NCBI GenBank assembly: GCA_036365455.1
Contig: JAWQUS010000027.1
Location: 15,054,501-15,118,500, forward strand
Length of the DNA stretch: 64,000 nucleotides
Source of the DNA: Macrosoma leucophasiata
Taxonomy: Eukaryota > Arthropoda > Insecta > Lepidoptera > Hedylidae
Reading direction: 5' to 3'
The position numbers and the translations under genes were made by a program. A model generated the notes under the pieces. That model made no database searches. It was given only the letters and a program-made list of their open reading frames with translations, and was not told the DNA's origin. Positions within the stretch are counted from its first letter, which is position 1; each line of letters starts with the position of its first letter. Positions 35,601 through 47,084 of the stretch are shown one piece after another.

Positions 35601-38600
35601 ATCTTAAAAATTATTAGATACATAAAGTTAAAAAATATGTAGAAATACCTATATATAAAAGATATGTCCCAGGTAACTAGCTTATTTAGCCATTCAAATA
35701 ACTGCCTAGCTTTTACTAAACGGCGCCATTAGCGTTCAACTAGCGGCGACTAGTAAGAACTGACTAAGGGCGGCCCTACAAAACTGCGACGCGATGCGAT
35801 ACGATACGACGCCGCATCGCAGGAACTTGCATTGCGAATTGGTGCGATACGATTTCGTGCGGCAAAGCTTTGGTTCAGGTGACCATACTTTCAACGGTAA
35901 CGGTAACGGTCAGCCGTATACGTGGTCCGCATATTATTTTATACATAGATGTGTTCTTATGGCATAGTGACCTGGATCGCACTATTGTTATTGTTAAAAA
36001 GATAGGTATACCTAGAAGGTAAAGAAAATTTTGGGTTCATCCATTCCTTACGAATATGGACGCTGATGGGAACTATTTTACTCGAAAATACTGTGCTTTG
36101 AGAAGTTTGAGAACAGAGGATTTTTAAAAATTATTTTAGAACTAGCTGTCCCCGCAAACTTCGTATTGCCTCACAATGAAATAATGTGTCAAAGGTTTGA
36201 TGTATACGGACTATTTAAAACTGCGATATCTTCCAAGATATTGATTTGAATCGAATGAAGTAAAGGGCAATTTCGTTTAAATGAAATACTTGTGATGAAT
36301 AACATATTTATTTCTATAAGGATTAATAATATCATGTTTTTATAAACACCTTCGCAAATACTGCATTATTTTGCAACAACTTTGGTAAGTATAAAAACCT
36401 TATAGTGAGCTAACGTTAAAAGATAGACATTTGCTGTCGCGGATTTTTTTTAGAACTTTTGAAGGGAAAAAAACCTGTGGTACATGATTTTTGTGAAACT
36501 TTTACCGTTTACACAGCGCACGCAGTGAAAGCTCTCAATAGGAAAAAAAATCCCTCGATTTTGAAATATTCTTCTTTAGTGCTCCGCTCCTATTAGTCTT
36601 AGCGTAATGATATATAGCCTTCCTCGATAAATGGACTGTCTAACACTGAAATAATTTTTCAAATCGGACCAGTAGTTTCTGAGATTAGCGCGTTCAAACA
36701 AACAAACAAACAAACTCTTCAGTTTTATAATATTAGAGAATGAGCATATTTTTACTTGAAGAGCTTTTGAGTTTATTATCACCATTTAGTCACCTTGTAT
36801 GGTGATAATTTTGTAATATAGAAGAATTCCTGTTACGCCTTTGGAAATGCTGGGACTGACTATTAGGTAAAGAAAAACAAAATTAAATTTTAACTTGATT
36901 CACCACAATCAAAATTGAGTAAAACATAAGTCCCACTCAACATTATATCACAGAATAAGTACATACAGTAGTTTATCGCCTTTTAAGTTTTGCAAAATGC
37001 CGCCTTCCTTCACATATGCCCAAATGCTTCAGGGTTGTCAAATTTAGTTTTTAGTTCAATTACGGTCGTGTGTTTGCATGTATGATTGAATGCATGCATT
37101 TACCTCTGCCTACCCCTTCGGGGATTACAGGCGTGAAGTTACGTTTTTTTTACGTTTTCTTATCTGCCATCCATGAGTTCAAACGTCCATCCGAATAACA
37201 AACAAAGAAATAACATATCTAAAGTCGATATTAACTAGAAATAAGACTATTCAGTGTGTATTGATTTATAAAAAAAAAACACTAGGTACAATGCTAATAA
37301 CTATTATGTAAATACATAAAGTGAAAAATAAAACAGACACTATTATTAAATTAAATATAAATAAATATTAGCAGTACAGATATTTTCAAATTCTTCAATA
37401 TCTTATTTCCAAAAACTTAGTCCAAGAAATATTTAAATCTCGCACCCCTTATCGCTCAGTACCAAGTAGTTGACAGTTTTTGTATGGGCTACTTGGTACC
37501 GCCCCCTCCGTCCCTCGCGTCGCACGCCCCGCACGATTGCTCTGACATTACACGTCCGTTGGATGACTGTAGGTAATTAACATGTTCGTTTTCTTTAGAC
37601 TGTGATTATATCGTGGCGTCAACATATGTGACGTAAGATCGCAGAAATGTGCGATGCGAATTAGATCGAATGTTCTTGGGATGCGTTCGTGGGAGCTCGC
37701 AGAAAAATGCGATGCGAATTCGCAGTTATGTACGGAAGCCCTAAGACTGTGTCAATGCACATTTTAGGCAACTGATACTTCTTATTTTATTATCATGTAG
37801 GTACTAATAAAATACAGGCGAATTAGATTGATGGGAAAAGGTAAATAAATTGAAATAAAAATTAAACACGAAAACAAAGAAGCAGGGCTCGTACCTACTA
37901 CAAAGGAAGGCAGAACATGAATCGTGATCTTTGACCGCATTACACATGTAATCCATGCCATGGGCAAGGGAAATCACACTTAAGTTGCAAGAACATGCTT
38001 TTAACCTTATGTACGGGGCTGGATCGCATATGCACATTGTGCAATGAGTTATTTCAGATAACCGAAATCAACACAAAAGGGATACCTACAACTGCAATTT
38101 TTTATCAAATTAATCAACATTATTTATAATCAATGAAAACAACAATGAAATCAAAGCTATGGATAGATTAAAATTTATAAAAATAATGTGCATCATTATT
38201 ACATGGGACAGAAATATTTCGCAAAGCATTACTTTATACTAATGATTATTTAATTCATTATGTAAAATTATGTTTAGATTGTACATATTTATTTTTTAAG
38301 ATGTGTCCCCTCGGCTTCTTCAGATTTCAGAATTTATTTGGTAAGAACTTTTGTGCAAGTTATATAACTTATTTGAAGGTTATATTGTAAGGTAAATAAC
38401 ATTTCCTGCTTCACTTTTACTGTTAAGTTACCCAAAAAAAAAACTGTATAGAACTCTAGCTATGTATCTTAAAAAAATTTAAAACAATGGTAATAAAATT
38501 ATTCTACCACAAAATTAAATGGGTGACAATCAAATGGACATTTAGTATCCATTATTAGCATTACACGGGTAACTACTTGGTATTATTGGATAGTTGATAT

Positions 38601-41600
38601 CTGAAGCCAATGGACATCATCGACATAGCCCAAAGATTATAAGAGTATAGGGAACAAAATACAATACTGACTAAATGAAAGATAAAAACCAAAAATATGC
38701 AAGTGCATTTTTCAAATGTAATGAAGTGGCAAATAAGCATAGTTTACATTGATAGTAAGTGATGTAACCTATAAATATCTACATAAAAATCAGAGATTTT
38801 AATGTGAATGTGTTGCCGCTTCTGACATCCGATATCATATCATCTCAATACCTCTATGTCAGAAATTACAAGGCCATAGAAACAAAACATAAAACTGTAG
38901 ATAAAAAGGAAAGTAATGAGGCCATCTTTTGTTGCTATTAAACATACATGTTATGGTTAAACATAATTAACTAGTTTGACTAATGAGTTTGCATTTTATA
39001 AAATTGTATACAAGTGTATCTTTATCAGATAAGGATAAGACACAACAGTAGTCAAAGAACAACATAAGTAACAATCGATTTTACATTCAGTCATAGGGCT
39101 GACAATATGCTAATACATAGCAGACAAGATAACATGGAAATAATCAAACTGAGTAAATGCTGCAGTATTCCAAGCAAGGATTGGATAATCAGATGTAAAG
39201 GCCGATTTCACTGTCGTAATGAAAGGCATTTTGCCTTATTTAAACGAGTTCAATAACACTATTTGGATTTCACCAATGAAAATTGTTCATGATAAGGTTG
39301 AAAGTGGATAATATTAAGCCAAAATGTGTTTTATTAAACTCAGATCTCCGAGCAAATGGTGAATCCGCCCTATAAGGCTAACTGGTTAGTCTAAGACAAA
39401 TCTGTATTCAAAAAAACTGTTAGCAAAATATGGGTTTATACCTTTAAATATTGCTAATTAATCAGTGAAAGAGGGACAGGAGAGAAGTATCATTTGCTAG
39501 ACAAACTAAACTAGATGTTAAAGATATATTTATAGGCAAAACCAAAACGATCACAGTCTTGCATCTAGTCTCAAACCTATGTTGGAAGGGCCAATGACAT
39601 CACAGCATCACCTATGGGTTTCAAACAAATGTGAACCTTATCCATGAAACAGTTTATTATATGCAAATGATAAGTCAATGATTACATTTATGAGTTAACC
39701 TTAGTTAACGGTAACCTTGGGTTAACCGTATTAGGAGAAAAACCCAACACACATAAACAATATGTCGGGTTTTCACCTAACCATCAAAGTTTTACTGATT
39801 AAAACATCTATATGGGTTAAGGTTACAGGCCTTGATTACAAGTGTGCCTCTGAAAACCATAATAAATAATATCTCATAGATTATACCTAAATACAAAAAA
39901 AAAAATGATCATAACTTATACAAAACCTTGTACCTAAAGTACCAGCCCAGCAGGCTTACTCCCGACAACGATTCGATTTCGATCTCGTTTCTCGATTCGA
40001 ACTCGATCTTGATTTAAAAGTCGTACTCCCGAGCAGATTCGAATCGTAAATCGAGATCGTCGTTCGTTCGAGTGTTATCAGCGTCGTAACGCGTTTATTA
40101 TTGATTATTTTAAGAAGCGCCAGGTGGATTAAATAAACATGCCGTGTCTTTTGTCCCTTATAGTTGATTAGGGAGCCACTATAAATTAATTTTAATTTTT
40201 TGGGGAGGAGGGGAGGATTGGAAGTGGCAAACAAGCATGCAGTTCACATTGATGTTAAGTGATGACTGCAGCCTATAGACACCAACACTAAGACCAAGGT
40301 CAAAATGAAGTTGCGTTACCACTCCTGAGGCCTAAGGTGTTATGCCTTTGTGCCGGAAATTACAGGGCCGTACATTACCACCCGACCGGAACACGATAGT
40401 GCTGAACACTACCATTTAGCGGAAAGCATATGAGGTGATGCGGTGGTGCCTACGCCTGCGAGCTACGTCACTGGAGCTCTACCACCAGTAGAAAGCTTGA
40501 CGTGCACCTGTCTTCCCCCCATCCCTTACATTCAATCTTCCCCAACATATTGTAAAAACCACCTTTGCCTATGACCGATAATGAAACAAACCTTTTGAAA
40601 TTTCACTATATTACGAAAGTTTTTGTAACCCAGGTATATATCATATTGCAAGGTATATGTTTTCATAAAATGTTGCTCATTGATTACTCAAATTGTCTTT
40701 TAATACAAAATAACTTATAATTTTAAGATATGAAGTGTTAAAAATAACTTTACAATCCATTTCAATCTCAAAAAAGTACCTCTATTGCTATCGAATAATT
40801 TGACGCTTAAATTCGATCGAAGAACTCGATTCATAACTGTCAATCGGAGTGCAGAGTACGCACATCTCGATCCTAACGAATTCTTCGATTTCATCTAGTA
40901 CCAATTCGAACCACCACACGATTCTGCGCTAGTGTTGAATTCAAGAGTACGAAATTGCGTTCAGCCAAATCAATCTCGATTGATTCAGAACTCGAAGCTG
41001 TCGGGAGTAAGCCACCAGATTGGTGAACAAAGTATACTCACGAGAAAAAGCAGTAGTGATGTCAAAGAAATCTGTGCCAAAATATGTTATTTCAGGAAGG
41101 TTCGGTTCAATATACTCCTTAAAATATTCCATAGCCATTGTGGTTAAATCAAACAGCTCATCTGTAACTTTATAGGGCCGTGCCAGTTTGGTTGTAGTTT
41201 TCAAATAAGATAAAATACTGTACACTTCATCTAATATCTGCAACAAATGATTGTTTATAAAGTAAAACAAAAAAAAATATTACAATTTTTCATTTATATT
41301 TGTAAAAAAGATAATATTTTACCTCTCCTGGGAAGAAACAACAATGTTTCCTCTCAATATGTTTACCAAAAGTCATTTGCAATAGACTGAGTCTCATATG
41401 CAAAGTTTCAATTATGTCAGATTCACATGCCAATGGATGGCTTCGACGAGCTGATTCCCGTCTTGGCATCTTAGCTTTTATTGATTGAAACCGGTGCAAC
41501 ATTTGATTTTGCAATCTTTGAAATGTTGAATTAAGAATGCTACTGCAAATGTTGTTGAATTGCCGATTGACCTGTAAAATTGTTTACAGTTTAAAAGTTA

Positions 41601-42336
41601 TAGAGAATTCAAATGAGGTCAATTTATATGTAAACATTTCTCAATTAAACTACTGAATTGCATAAATTTTAATAAGATGATAGCTCTAATGGAAGCTATG
41701 TGTTAAGATTTGAGAGTGCCTTATAAGGCAATGCCTATATTATAGAGGAATCAATTTGTTTTTACAACAAAACCAAATTTTAGCATGCATTATCAATGTA
41801 ATGTAACCTACACGAGATTGTGCATTACCAACTACCAACTCAGATTTTTGGTATTATACATTGACAGTATATTCCATCAGTGTAAGTTTTCCTACATAAA
41901 TATGTAATTCCAAGAATAAATTTTCAAGTTACACCGAACATTTGAATAATGTATGTACTTTATTCAAATTGGATTTTTCAAATCAGTATGAAACATCAAC
42001 AATATGATAACCAAAAAAGAAGAAATATGTCTGTAAATCGTTTAAATATAATTCATTGACCATTCTTAGATGCGAGACGCTCTTGAATCCCAGGTAGCGA
42101 AATATTTTCTCTATAACTTCGACGGGCAAATCGAGTAAGTTGGTAGTGTATATCTTGGGCGCAGGTAGTATAGTATTTTTAGATGAGGAGGCGTGTGGCG
42201 AAGAGCCCCCAGGCATGAGAGCGCTTGAGTGGCGGGTCACCCGAGGCACCGTCACAGTCTCCGCGTGAGATGGACCCGCGCCCTCGCTGCCCCCACCGCT
42301 GCCGCCGATACTACTCATTTGCCTCGTCGACACCAT
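29660..42336 (-). CDS. FBXO28: F-box only protein 28 orthologue
   Basis: F-box proteins are substrate receptors of SCF (SKP1-CUL1-F-box) ubiquitin ligases; FBXO28 is nuclear in vertebrates. Minus-strand coding exons: 42336-42061, 41571-41323, 41237-41042, 34867-34651, 32448-32250, (probable) 32107-32033, 30849-30733, 29926-29660. All junctions are GT/AG and phases agree; the product is 506 aa without and 531 aa with the probable exon, longer than human FBXO28 (about 370 aa). The order is a Ser/Gly-rich N-terminus (1-60), the F-box at about 66-107 (LLDLPVEVIEKIFRYLGF), the family motif PRRESARRSHPLA, then TMAMEYF, a Pro/Ser-rich linker with SPPPPQSN, a Gln-rich coiled coil (IAEQQKQIAEQQKQ), a CAEC pair, and a basic C-terminus (KKRRLTRPRKL). 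The motif and basic tail match FBXO28 well. The last exon is strikingly GC-rich. The first donor (ATG|GTCAAT) is weak. Confidence 0.94.
30067..30160 (+). repeat. SINE-E fragment in FBXO28 intron
   Basis: Contains CACTCTCTGCCTACCCTGTTAGGGACC; related copies lie in inverse at 44294-44400 and 56295-56390. Confidence 0.55.
30545..30690 (+). repeat. SINE-D fragment in FBXO28 intron
   Basis: Shares GGGTTTGAGGGTTTGTGTATG and TTTATACCTAGTGTAG with the copy at 13575-13760. It ends about 45 bp from the exon at 30733. Confidence 0.55.
31316..31385. repeat. 19-bp tandem repeat, about 3 copies
   Basis: Units of CCCGGAGCTGGGAGCATGC in an intron of FBXO28. Confidence 0.7.
31580..31848 (+). repeat. SINE-A copy, full length, in FBXO28 intron
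   Basis: Runs from CTGGTGGTAGAGTTCC to GCTTGTTTGCCACATTAATT and an A-run. It gives the clearest head-to-tail layout of the family on the plus strand. Confidence 0.85.
32629..33268. mobile_element. MITE with GGAGATGTTGC ends, copy 2
   Basis: The same terminal inverted repeats as 19132-19505, here about 640 bp, with about 260 bp of extra internal sequence (about 32830-33100). It lies in the intron between FBXO28 exons 4 and 5. Confidence 0.8.
33462..33500. repeat. TCTG microsatellite
   Basis: A short run of TCTG units, impure, in an FBXO28 intron. Confidence 0.6.
33830..34382 (+). mobile_element. Helitron-like ends plus tandem array, inverse of 11.1-kb copy
   Basis: Four diverged units of about 125 bp (GATTTTGACGGGACTTTCAC, GATAGCTGATGTAATAAGG, then a CATACATACATA run), ending at 34297-34382 in the palindrome that begins ACTAGCTGCGCCCACGAC and finishes GGGCACAGCTAGT. 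It lies in the FBXO28 intron between exons 4 and 5. Confidence 0.65.
35312..35570 (-). repeat. SINE-A copy, full length, in FBXO28 intron
   Basis: A well-kept copy with ATTGATGTTAAGTGATGA, CTCCTGAGGCCTAAGGTG, GGTAATGCGGTGGTGCC and the inverse head GCTCTACCACCAG. Very close to the copy at 40222-40489. Confidence 0.85.
36131..36745 (-). repeat. Helitron-like end with decayed body
   Basis: Starts ACTAGCTGTCCCCGCAAAC, the inverse of a Helitron-like CTAGT end, and runs to about 36745 through TTTCTGAGATTAGCGCG and an (AAAC)n run. The same start occurs at 55379. It may be two different repeats joined. Confidence 0.45.
37067..37155 (+). repeat. SINE-B 3' half in FBXO28 intron
   Basis: Reads TGCATGCATTTACCTCTGCC, CCTTCGGGGATTACAGG and CGTGAAGTTACG followed by a T-run, the 3' end of SINE-B on the plus strand. 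Confidence 0.75.
37156..38718. other. FBXO28 intron sequence
   Basis: AT-rich. It includes a hairpin (ACCAAGTAG near 37460 and CTACTTGGT near 37490), and GTTCGTGGGAGCTCGCAG at about 37690, which resembles in inverse a block near 31940. No exon seen. Confidence 0.45.
38719..38879 (-). repeat. SINE-A copy, decayed
   Basis: The 3' two-thirds of SINE-A on the minus strand: GTGGCAAATAAGC, ATTGATAGTAAGTGATG, and the inverse of TAATTTCTGACATAGAGG. Confidence 0.65.
39953..41013. mobile_element. TIR element with GGCTTACTCCCGACA ends
   Basis: 15-bp perfect terminal inverted repeats at 39953-39967 and 40999-41013. Subterminal regions are dense in TCGATT/AATCGA motifs. A SINE-A copy has inserted inside (40222-40489). 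The right end lies 27 bp from the splice donor of FBXO28 exon 3. Another copy of the left end occurs at 62553. No transposase and no clear TSD; the superfamily is unknown. Confidence 0.75.
40222..40489 (-). repeat. SINE-A copy nested in a TIR element
   Basis: A full-length, well-kept copy: GTGGCAAACAAGCATGCAG to GAGCTCTACCACCAG. It is younger than the element it sits in. Confidence 0.85.
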
Positions 42337-43209
42337 CTTGTCCAGGTTAATTTTTTACTTTTTCTGAAAAAACTATAACACATTACTAACTGCTTCCAAG
42401 TTGATACGAAATAAATCTCGACTAGCCAGAGTTTTATCTGATCAAATATTTTTTTTAAACAATTCATAAAGAATCTCAATATGCTAGCGCGCTTCTTACA
42501 CGTTACCGGTTTAGCATAAACAGAAATAGATAAATATTACAGAACAAGAACACTACGGTAAGATTCTAAAATGGTGGCCATGGCAGGCTAGGTCACTTGA
42601 ACGTTCAAATTATTACCTATGCAATTATGCATTATGAAAAGATATACTATAATATTTCAAATAATACACTCACTCAAGAGTTCATGCACATGTTTTGGAT
42701 GTTAGATTGGAGATAGCGATAAAACAATTTTTGTAGTAAGACGCAATAGTTACAAGAGCACTAGGCTTTCACGTTTAGTTTTTTTGTTTGTTGGTTGGCG
42801 GAGTTGGACTTGGATTGGATTGGGAGAAAATTCAGTTTAGCGATGCACTAGTGCCAACCTAAAAAAAACTGTAATAGCACAGACCAACCAAGACCAACAA
42901 CTCGAATAGTATATAGTGTTACCGTCTATGAAACCCACAACTTCCCAAAATGTTGTCGGTTGACTTAGCGGTGGGACGGGTCGCAATTTTATCGACCCGG
43001 GCGACCCGAATTAATATAGACGCTAGACCGGGTTGAAACTCGGTTTGACTCGGGTTGAAATATATATAAGAAGTACCTAGTATGAGAAATTACTTGCTTT
43101 GCAATGCCTTCATTGTTTGAGCTAAGTTCACAGTAGTTCACATGTCAACAATGAACCCTCGTAACCATACCTATACAGAAAAGCTGAATTTTACTCTGGT
43201 TTTGTAGAA
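42337..43209. other. Upstream region of FBXO28
   Basis: Probably holds the FBXO28 5' UTR and promoter. No TATA box was recognised. GATGGTGTCGACGAGG overlaps the start codon. A CGGGTCG-rich patch at 42970-43050 is an unidentified short repeat. Confidence 0.4.
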
Positions 43210-43297
43210 ATCTATAGGCTGCAATCATCACATGACATCCGTGTAAACTACATGCATGTTAGCTTAGTTTGCCACCAAAACTCCATTAAAAAAAAAT
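43210..43297 (+). repeat. SINE-A 3' tail
   Basis: CTATAGGCTGCAATCATCAC, then TTAGTTTGCCACCAAAACTCC and an A-run of nine. Confidence 0.7.
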
Positions 43298-43743
43298 CAA
43301 AACATGACATTGTAAGGGCGCGCTAAATTCGTATTGTGTTAATGTACTTACTTCAAATATTATAACGCGTTACCTCTTACTGGCTCTTACTCTATGACGT
43401 AGTGTGAGTAAAAGATAAAATATAGGTAGGTATACCAACTTCCACACCGCGTCCTTTTTTCTTATTGAACGTCCAATGTCCATTAGGAAGATGACGATGA
43501 TTAGATAGTTCCCTAAGAAATAATTAATATGATAAGATGAGTCCAGTAAAGTGATGGGGATTTTACTAGAAACTTTTTATGGTGTATTGAAAACAACACG
43601 ATAAGTCACATTTTACTACAATAAATCACTTTCCTACACTCGTATCCGTGGTCGCACGCTTTACGAAATAAAACTAATAAAAGCCCGCCAAAACACCCAA
43701 GCAACAAAGTAAGACTAGAACGCTCACGCGCATGCGCGCTCCG

Positions 43744-44038
43744 TTTAGGGATGGCGATCTGATCAATGATCAATTAATCGGCAGATCAATCATTTGGACC
43801 AAAAAATCGATTATTTAAATCGATCCACAGCACAAAATCAGAGAAAATAAGACAGGAAGCCAGATAATGACAGATACCTTATTTTTGGCTCATTTCTTAT
43901 CCTTGATTGAGTTCTTAGTATTACATAATACAAATCGAATATAAATTGATTAAATGGAAATATATAAATATAAATTTTAATAAAATAATAATCGATTCAA
44001 AGATCGATCTTTCTCAGAAAGAATTGTCATCCCTAGCT
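43744..44038. mobile_element. MITE, probably hAT-type
   Basis: Ends TTTAGGGATGGC and GTCATCCCTAGCT, flanked by the 8-bp direct repeat GCGCTCCG at 43736-43743 and 44039-44046. The inside is AT-rich with many ATCGAT motifs. An 8-bp duplication suggests hAT. It has split a tract rich in GCATGCGC. Confidence 0.65.
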
Positions 44039-44058
44039 GCGCTCCGCGTCATTAGCAC

Positions 44059-44152
44059 GCATGCGCACTGGACTCTATTAGCGTGCATGCGCACTGGACT
44101 CTATTAGCGCGCATGCGCACTGGACTATATTAGAGCGCATGCGCTTTCAAGG
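44059..44152. repeat. 26-bp tandem repeat
   Basis: Four units starting at 44059, 44085, 44111 and 44137, each beginning with GCATGCGC and continuing ACTGGACTCTATTAGCG in the first three. The GCATGC core is self-complementary. Another GCATGCGC lies just left of the MITE at 43730. Confidence 0.85.
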
Positions 44153-44293
44153 TTCCCGCCAAAAAACTCTATTTCACTTAGATTAGATGGCACGCAATAA
44201 TGACCACTAGAGCATTGATATGCCTGAGGATGTTTACCTTGATGTTAACATACGGATTTTAAAGCATAATTTTTAGGGTTTCGTAGTAAAATA

Positions 44294-44400
44294 TATGTAT
44301 GTATGTATCTTCACGCCAGATCCCTAACGGGGTAGGCAGAGAGTGTAGAGCGATAGATATCCCGGTCACGACATAGGTACCTCTCATGCCTCATCTACCT
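44294..44400 (-). repeat. SINE-E copy
   Basis: Contains CTTCACGCCAGATCCC, GGGGTAGGCAGAGAGTG and GATATCCCGGTCACGAC. Confidence 0.55.
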
Positions 44401-44667
44401 GATGATAGATAAATTCAGAATTAAGGTTAATTCTCAATTAATCATTACAAATTTGTAATACCTATTATTCTTCTACATGTTAGCCATAGTGTATGGTGTA
44501 ACAAATTCTTAATTTTGACCTGTGAGGCTTAGTATTCCAAAAAAAAATGTCTCAATCGCAAGAAACATTTTTCTCATATACCTATCCATCCATCTTAACG
44601 TCGAGTGCAAAGACTAATATATAATACTGTCGAGTGGCGGCCATGGCGGGCAGACGGGCAGAGCACA

Positions 44668-45340
44668 TACCGTCAAACCGTATGCATTATATTACATTCA
44701 TTTGCTGCCTGATTTCTCTCATTCTATCACCTACTGAAATCATTTGCCTTTCTCATTTACACACTATATAACACAACCCGTCACGTCAAACCGTGTAACT
44801 TCTCTCTCGTTCTATTACCTAATTAAACAATTAACCTTTCTCATTCGCACAACCCGTACGTACAGTACAATACGGGTAACTCGGTAAGCGCGCGCCGCGC
44901 GGCGAGTACGCGACTACGCGGGCTGCGCGGCCCGAGAGAATATTGTTCTGTGGCGGCGACGACGACCGCGTGAGACTGATAGCCTGATAGCGTAGCGAGT
45001 CAGCCCGCTTGAACACAAAGAACAACTCGAACAAGCGGGTTGGCTGACAAGCTCGAGCCAGGCGGGTTTTTTTGCTCGGTTCGCCCATCGCTAGGCATTT
45101 CGGTTATGACTGTGGTTATGACGGGTAGGCATCGCGGCTACGCGGGCTACGCGGCCCGAAAGCAAGGTACCTAATTGTTCTGCGGTGGCGACAACGAAAG
45201 CTTGACCCGCGCGTGAGACTGCTATCTTGATGGCGTCACGGGTCAACTCGTTACAGCGCAAAGAGAACCCGAATTTTCGGGTTGGCTGACATGCTCGGTT
45301 CGTGCGGGCAATTTAGCTCGAGTCGCCCATCGCTAGGTTG
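44668..45340. repeat. GC-rich block of diverged tandem duplications
   Basis: GTCAAACCGT..TTTCTCTCATTCTAT recurs with a period of about 119 bp (44668, 44787). Then a unit of about 240 bp occurs twice (about 44890-45096 and 45130-45336), each with ACGCGGGCT.CGCGGCCCGA, TGTTCTG.GG.GGCGAC, GTGAGACTG and TCGCCCATCGCTAGG. Open frames across it, such as 44831-45088, look like by-products of high GC. Confidence 0.65.
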
Positions 45341-46020
45341 ACTGTCGTGCTGACTTGCGTGCACTACGTTTTACGTAAAACTGCTAAGGAACCAGGAAAT
45401 ACACTGATAGAGTTTATTTTACAATGTCATTATTATTGCATGGAAAAAACGGTCTTGAATGAAACCCACTTATACGCATGGTGTCCCGCCCATTAATATA
45501 TCACATTTTCACATTCCTTGGTTAAATAAAAGTTCCATTGATACATTTTACCATAGATTAACCGTGCGTACGTATTATGCCAGAACTGAAAAAGATAAGT
45601 TACACATTTCCATGGAGATAATATAAATAAAATAGTGAAGACATACGGCCTACAAAGAGTATACAAATACTACGCTGCCTATTGAAGCTTCCAAACGTAC
45701 AAAAGTGTGAGAAAGTTGCACCAATAAACCGTCCAAATTTTCTGCTATTTTCTGTACCTGAATATTTTAAATGTTTAGTTGTACTTTCTCATTTTTTATT
45801 AAAAGCTTTACTATGGTAATAAACCTGGAACCCTCCTGCATTGTGTATCATGCATCTATGAATAAAAAAATGACTGTCATATTAAAGTCACATACTTACC
45901 GTACTACCTACTCAGAGTAGTAATCAGCTACTGTACTTCTACTTATTTTTTTGGGGTAACAAATCTACATCTCCCAAGTCTAGCACAGATCAATTACCAA
46001 ATATGTAATCTAGCCCAGAG
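45341..46020. other. Non-coding stretch
   Basis: AT-rich with no gene or repeat recognised. Confidence 0.5.
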
Positions 46021-46023
46021 TGC

Positions 46024-46773
46024 TATAGACCGACTGTTAAACTCGCGTATCGCCTGCGCGGTACTAGGGGAGCGGGGGCAGGTAACGCTACACATGGACT
46101 CAATAATCTTAAATACTCATCTCGAGATATATTGTTGGAAAAGTATAAAATAGAATAATTAAGTAAAAAATAAAATTAATAAGTAAAAAAAATTTTTTTC
46201 AAATATTTTAATAAAAGGTTCTAAAGTACGAAATAATAAAATAACACTCCTTTCACGAATTGTAACCACAAATAAAGGTTATATAGGATTAGGACTATTC
46301 ATAACTAATATAGGTACATATCGCTTGAATCGTCTTCACTGTCTGAGCAGCTTGAGGAGTCAGAATCTTGAAAATTAAAAATAAAGCTGTCCATTTCTTC
46401 AGCTTCTCTCAAGTTATTGTCTTGAAGATACTCCGCAGAACTATAATCTTGTGTTCTGGCTTTAAAAAAGGAATAAACGTTGTACGCTATTTGTATTTTT
46501 TTTTTGTTGCAAAACATTAAAAGCGATTCATCTTTAGATCAATCTTGGTAAGTTTTTACCTTGTGTGTCAATGTCAAAGCGTCCGTTGTAAAAATACAAA
46601 CCGCACGCTGCGAGAACCGATAGCGTACTTGCAGCGTACTGCCATACTGCCACGTGCTGCCACGCTTTGATGTGGCTCTCTGCTTCGCGCACCCCTTTCA
46701 CCCACCCGGTGACATCACCTCCCGCTCTCTTTGTACCCCGCAGGCGATATGCGAGTTTAACGGTCGGCCTATA
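46024..46773. mobile_element. TIR element of about 750 bp
   Basis: TATAGACCGACTGTTAAACT at 46024 is matched in inverse at the right end (GTTTAACGGTCGGCCTATA), with inverted similarity extending about 60 bp inward (CGCGTATCGCCTGCGCGGTA on the left). It holds a small minus-strand frame (46305-46517). The frame at 46534-46815 lies mostly on the right arm and is not counted. Confidence 0.65.
46305..46517 (-). pseudogene. Possible transposase N-terminal remnant
   Basis: 70 codons. The N-terminal part (KKKIQIAYNVYSFFKA) resembles the helix at the start of some insect DDE transposases that read V-Y-x-F-F-K. The C-terminal part is acidic and serine-rich (DSDSSSCSDSEDDSS). It sits inside a TIR element, which supports a transposon origin. 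Similarity is by eye only, and no catalytic domain is present. Confidence 0.35.
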
Positions 46774-46996
46774 GACTCGACTAGTAAGCTGTTGGCATAA
46801 CTGTGTTTTACACACAGTTGAGCGTAATCATCGACTATGGATCCAATAGACACCTTATGTAGGGCGAACGGTTTCTGTCACGCTAAATCTAGCTGATATT
46901 ATCCGCCATCTTAAAATGTTCATTTAATACCAACCACTTTCGTGATCTGAGATTACATAAAATTTTCAAAAATAAAACGATTAAAAAAAACATAAG

Positions 46997-47084
46997 ATGC
47001 CGAGTTGTAGTGTGAGATGATGCAGTAAAATCACTAACACTTCTAATTTGAAAAAGGATGGTATTTCTTTTCACCGTTCAGTAT
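46997..47084 (+). pseudogene. THAP-domain relic
   Basis: The plus strand reads MPSCSVR, a TGA stop, then CSKITNTSNLKKDGISFHRS. This is the start of a THAP zinc finger (C-x2-4-C spacing, then G-I-S-F-H-x-F/S), a DNA-binding domain of P-element transposases and of host THAP proteins. Only the first third is present; the stop and the loss of sequence after HRS show it is dead. No P-type transposase was found nearby. Confidence 0.6.

Noticed and set aside
44831..45088. 85-residue minus-strand protein
   Set aside because: An open frame in GC-rich tandem duplications; the second copy of the unit does not preserve it.
46534..46815. 93-residue minus-strand protein
   Set aside because: It falls mainly on the right arm of the TIR element.
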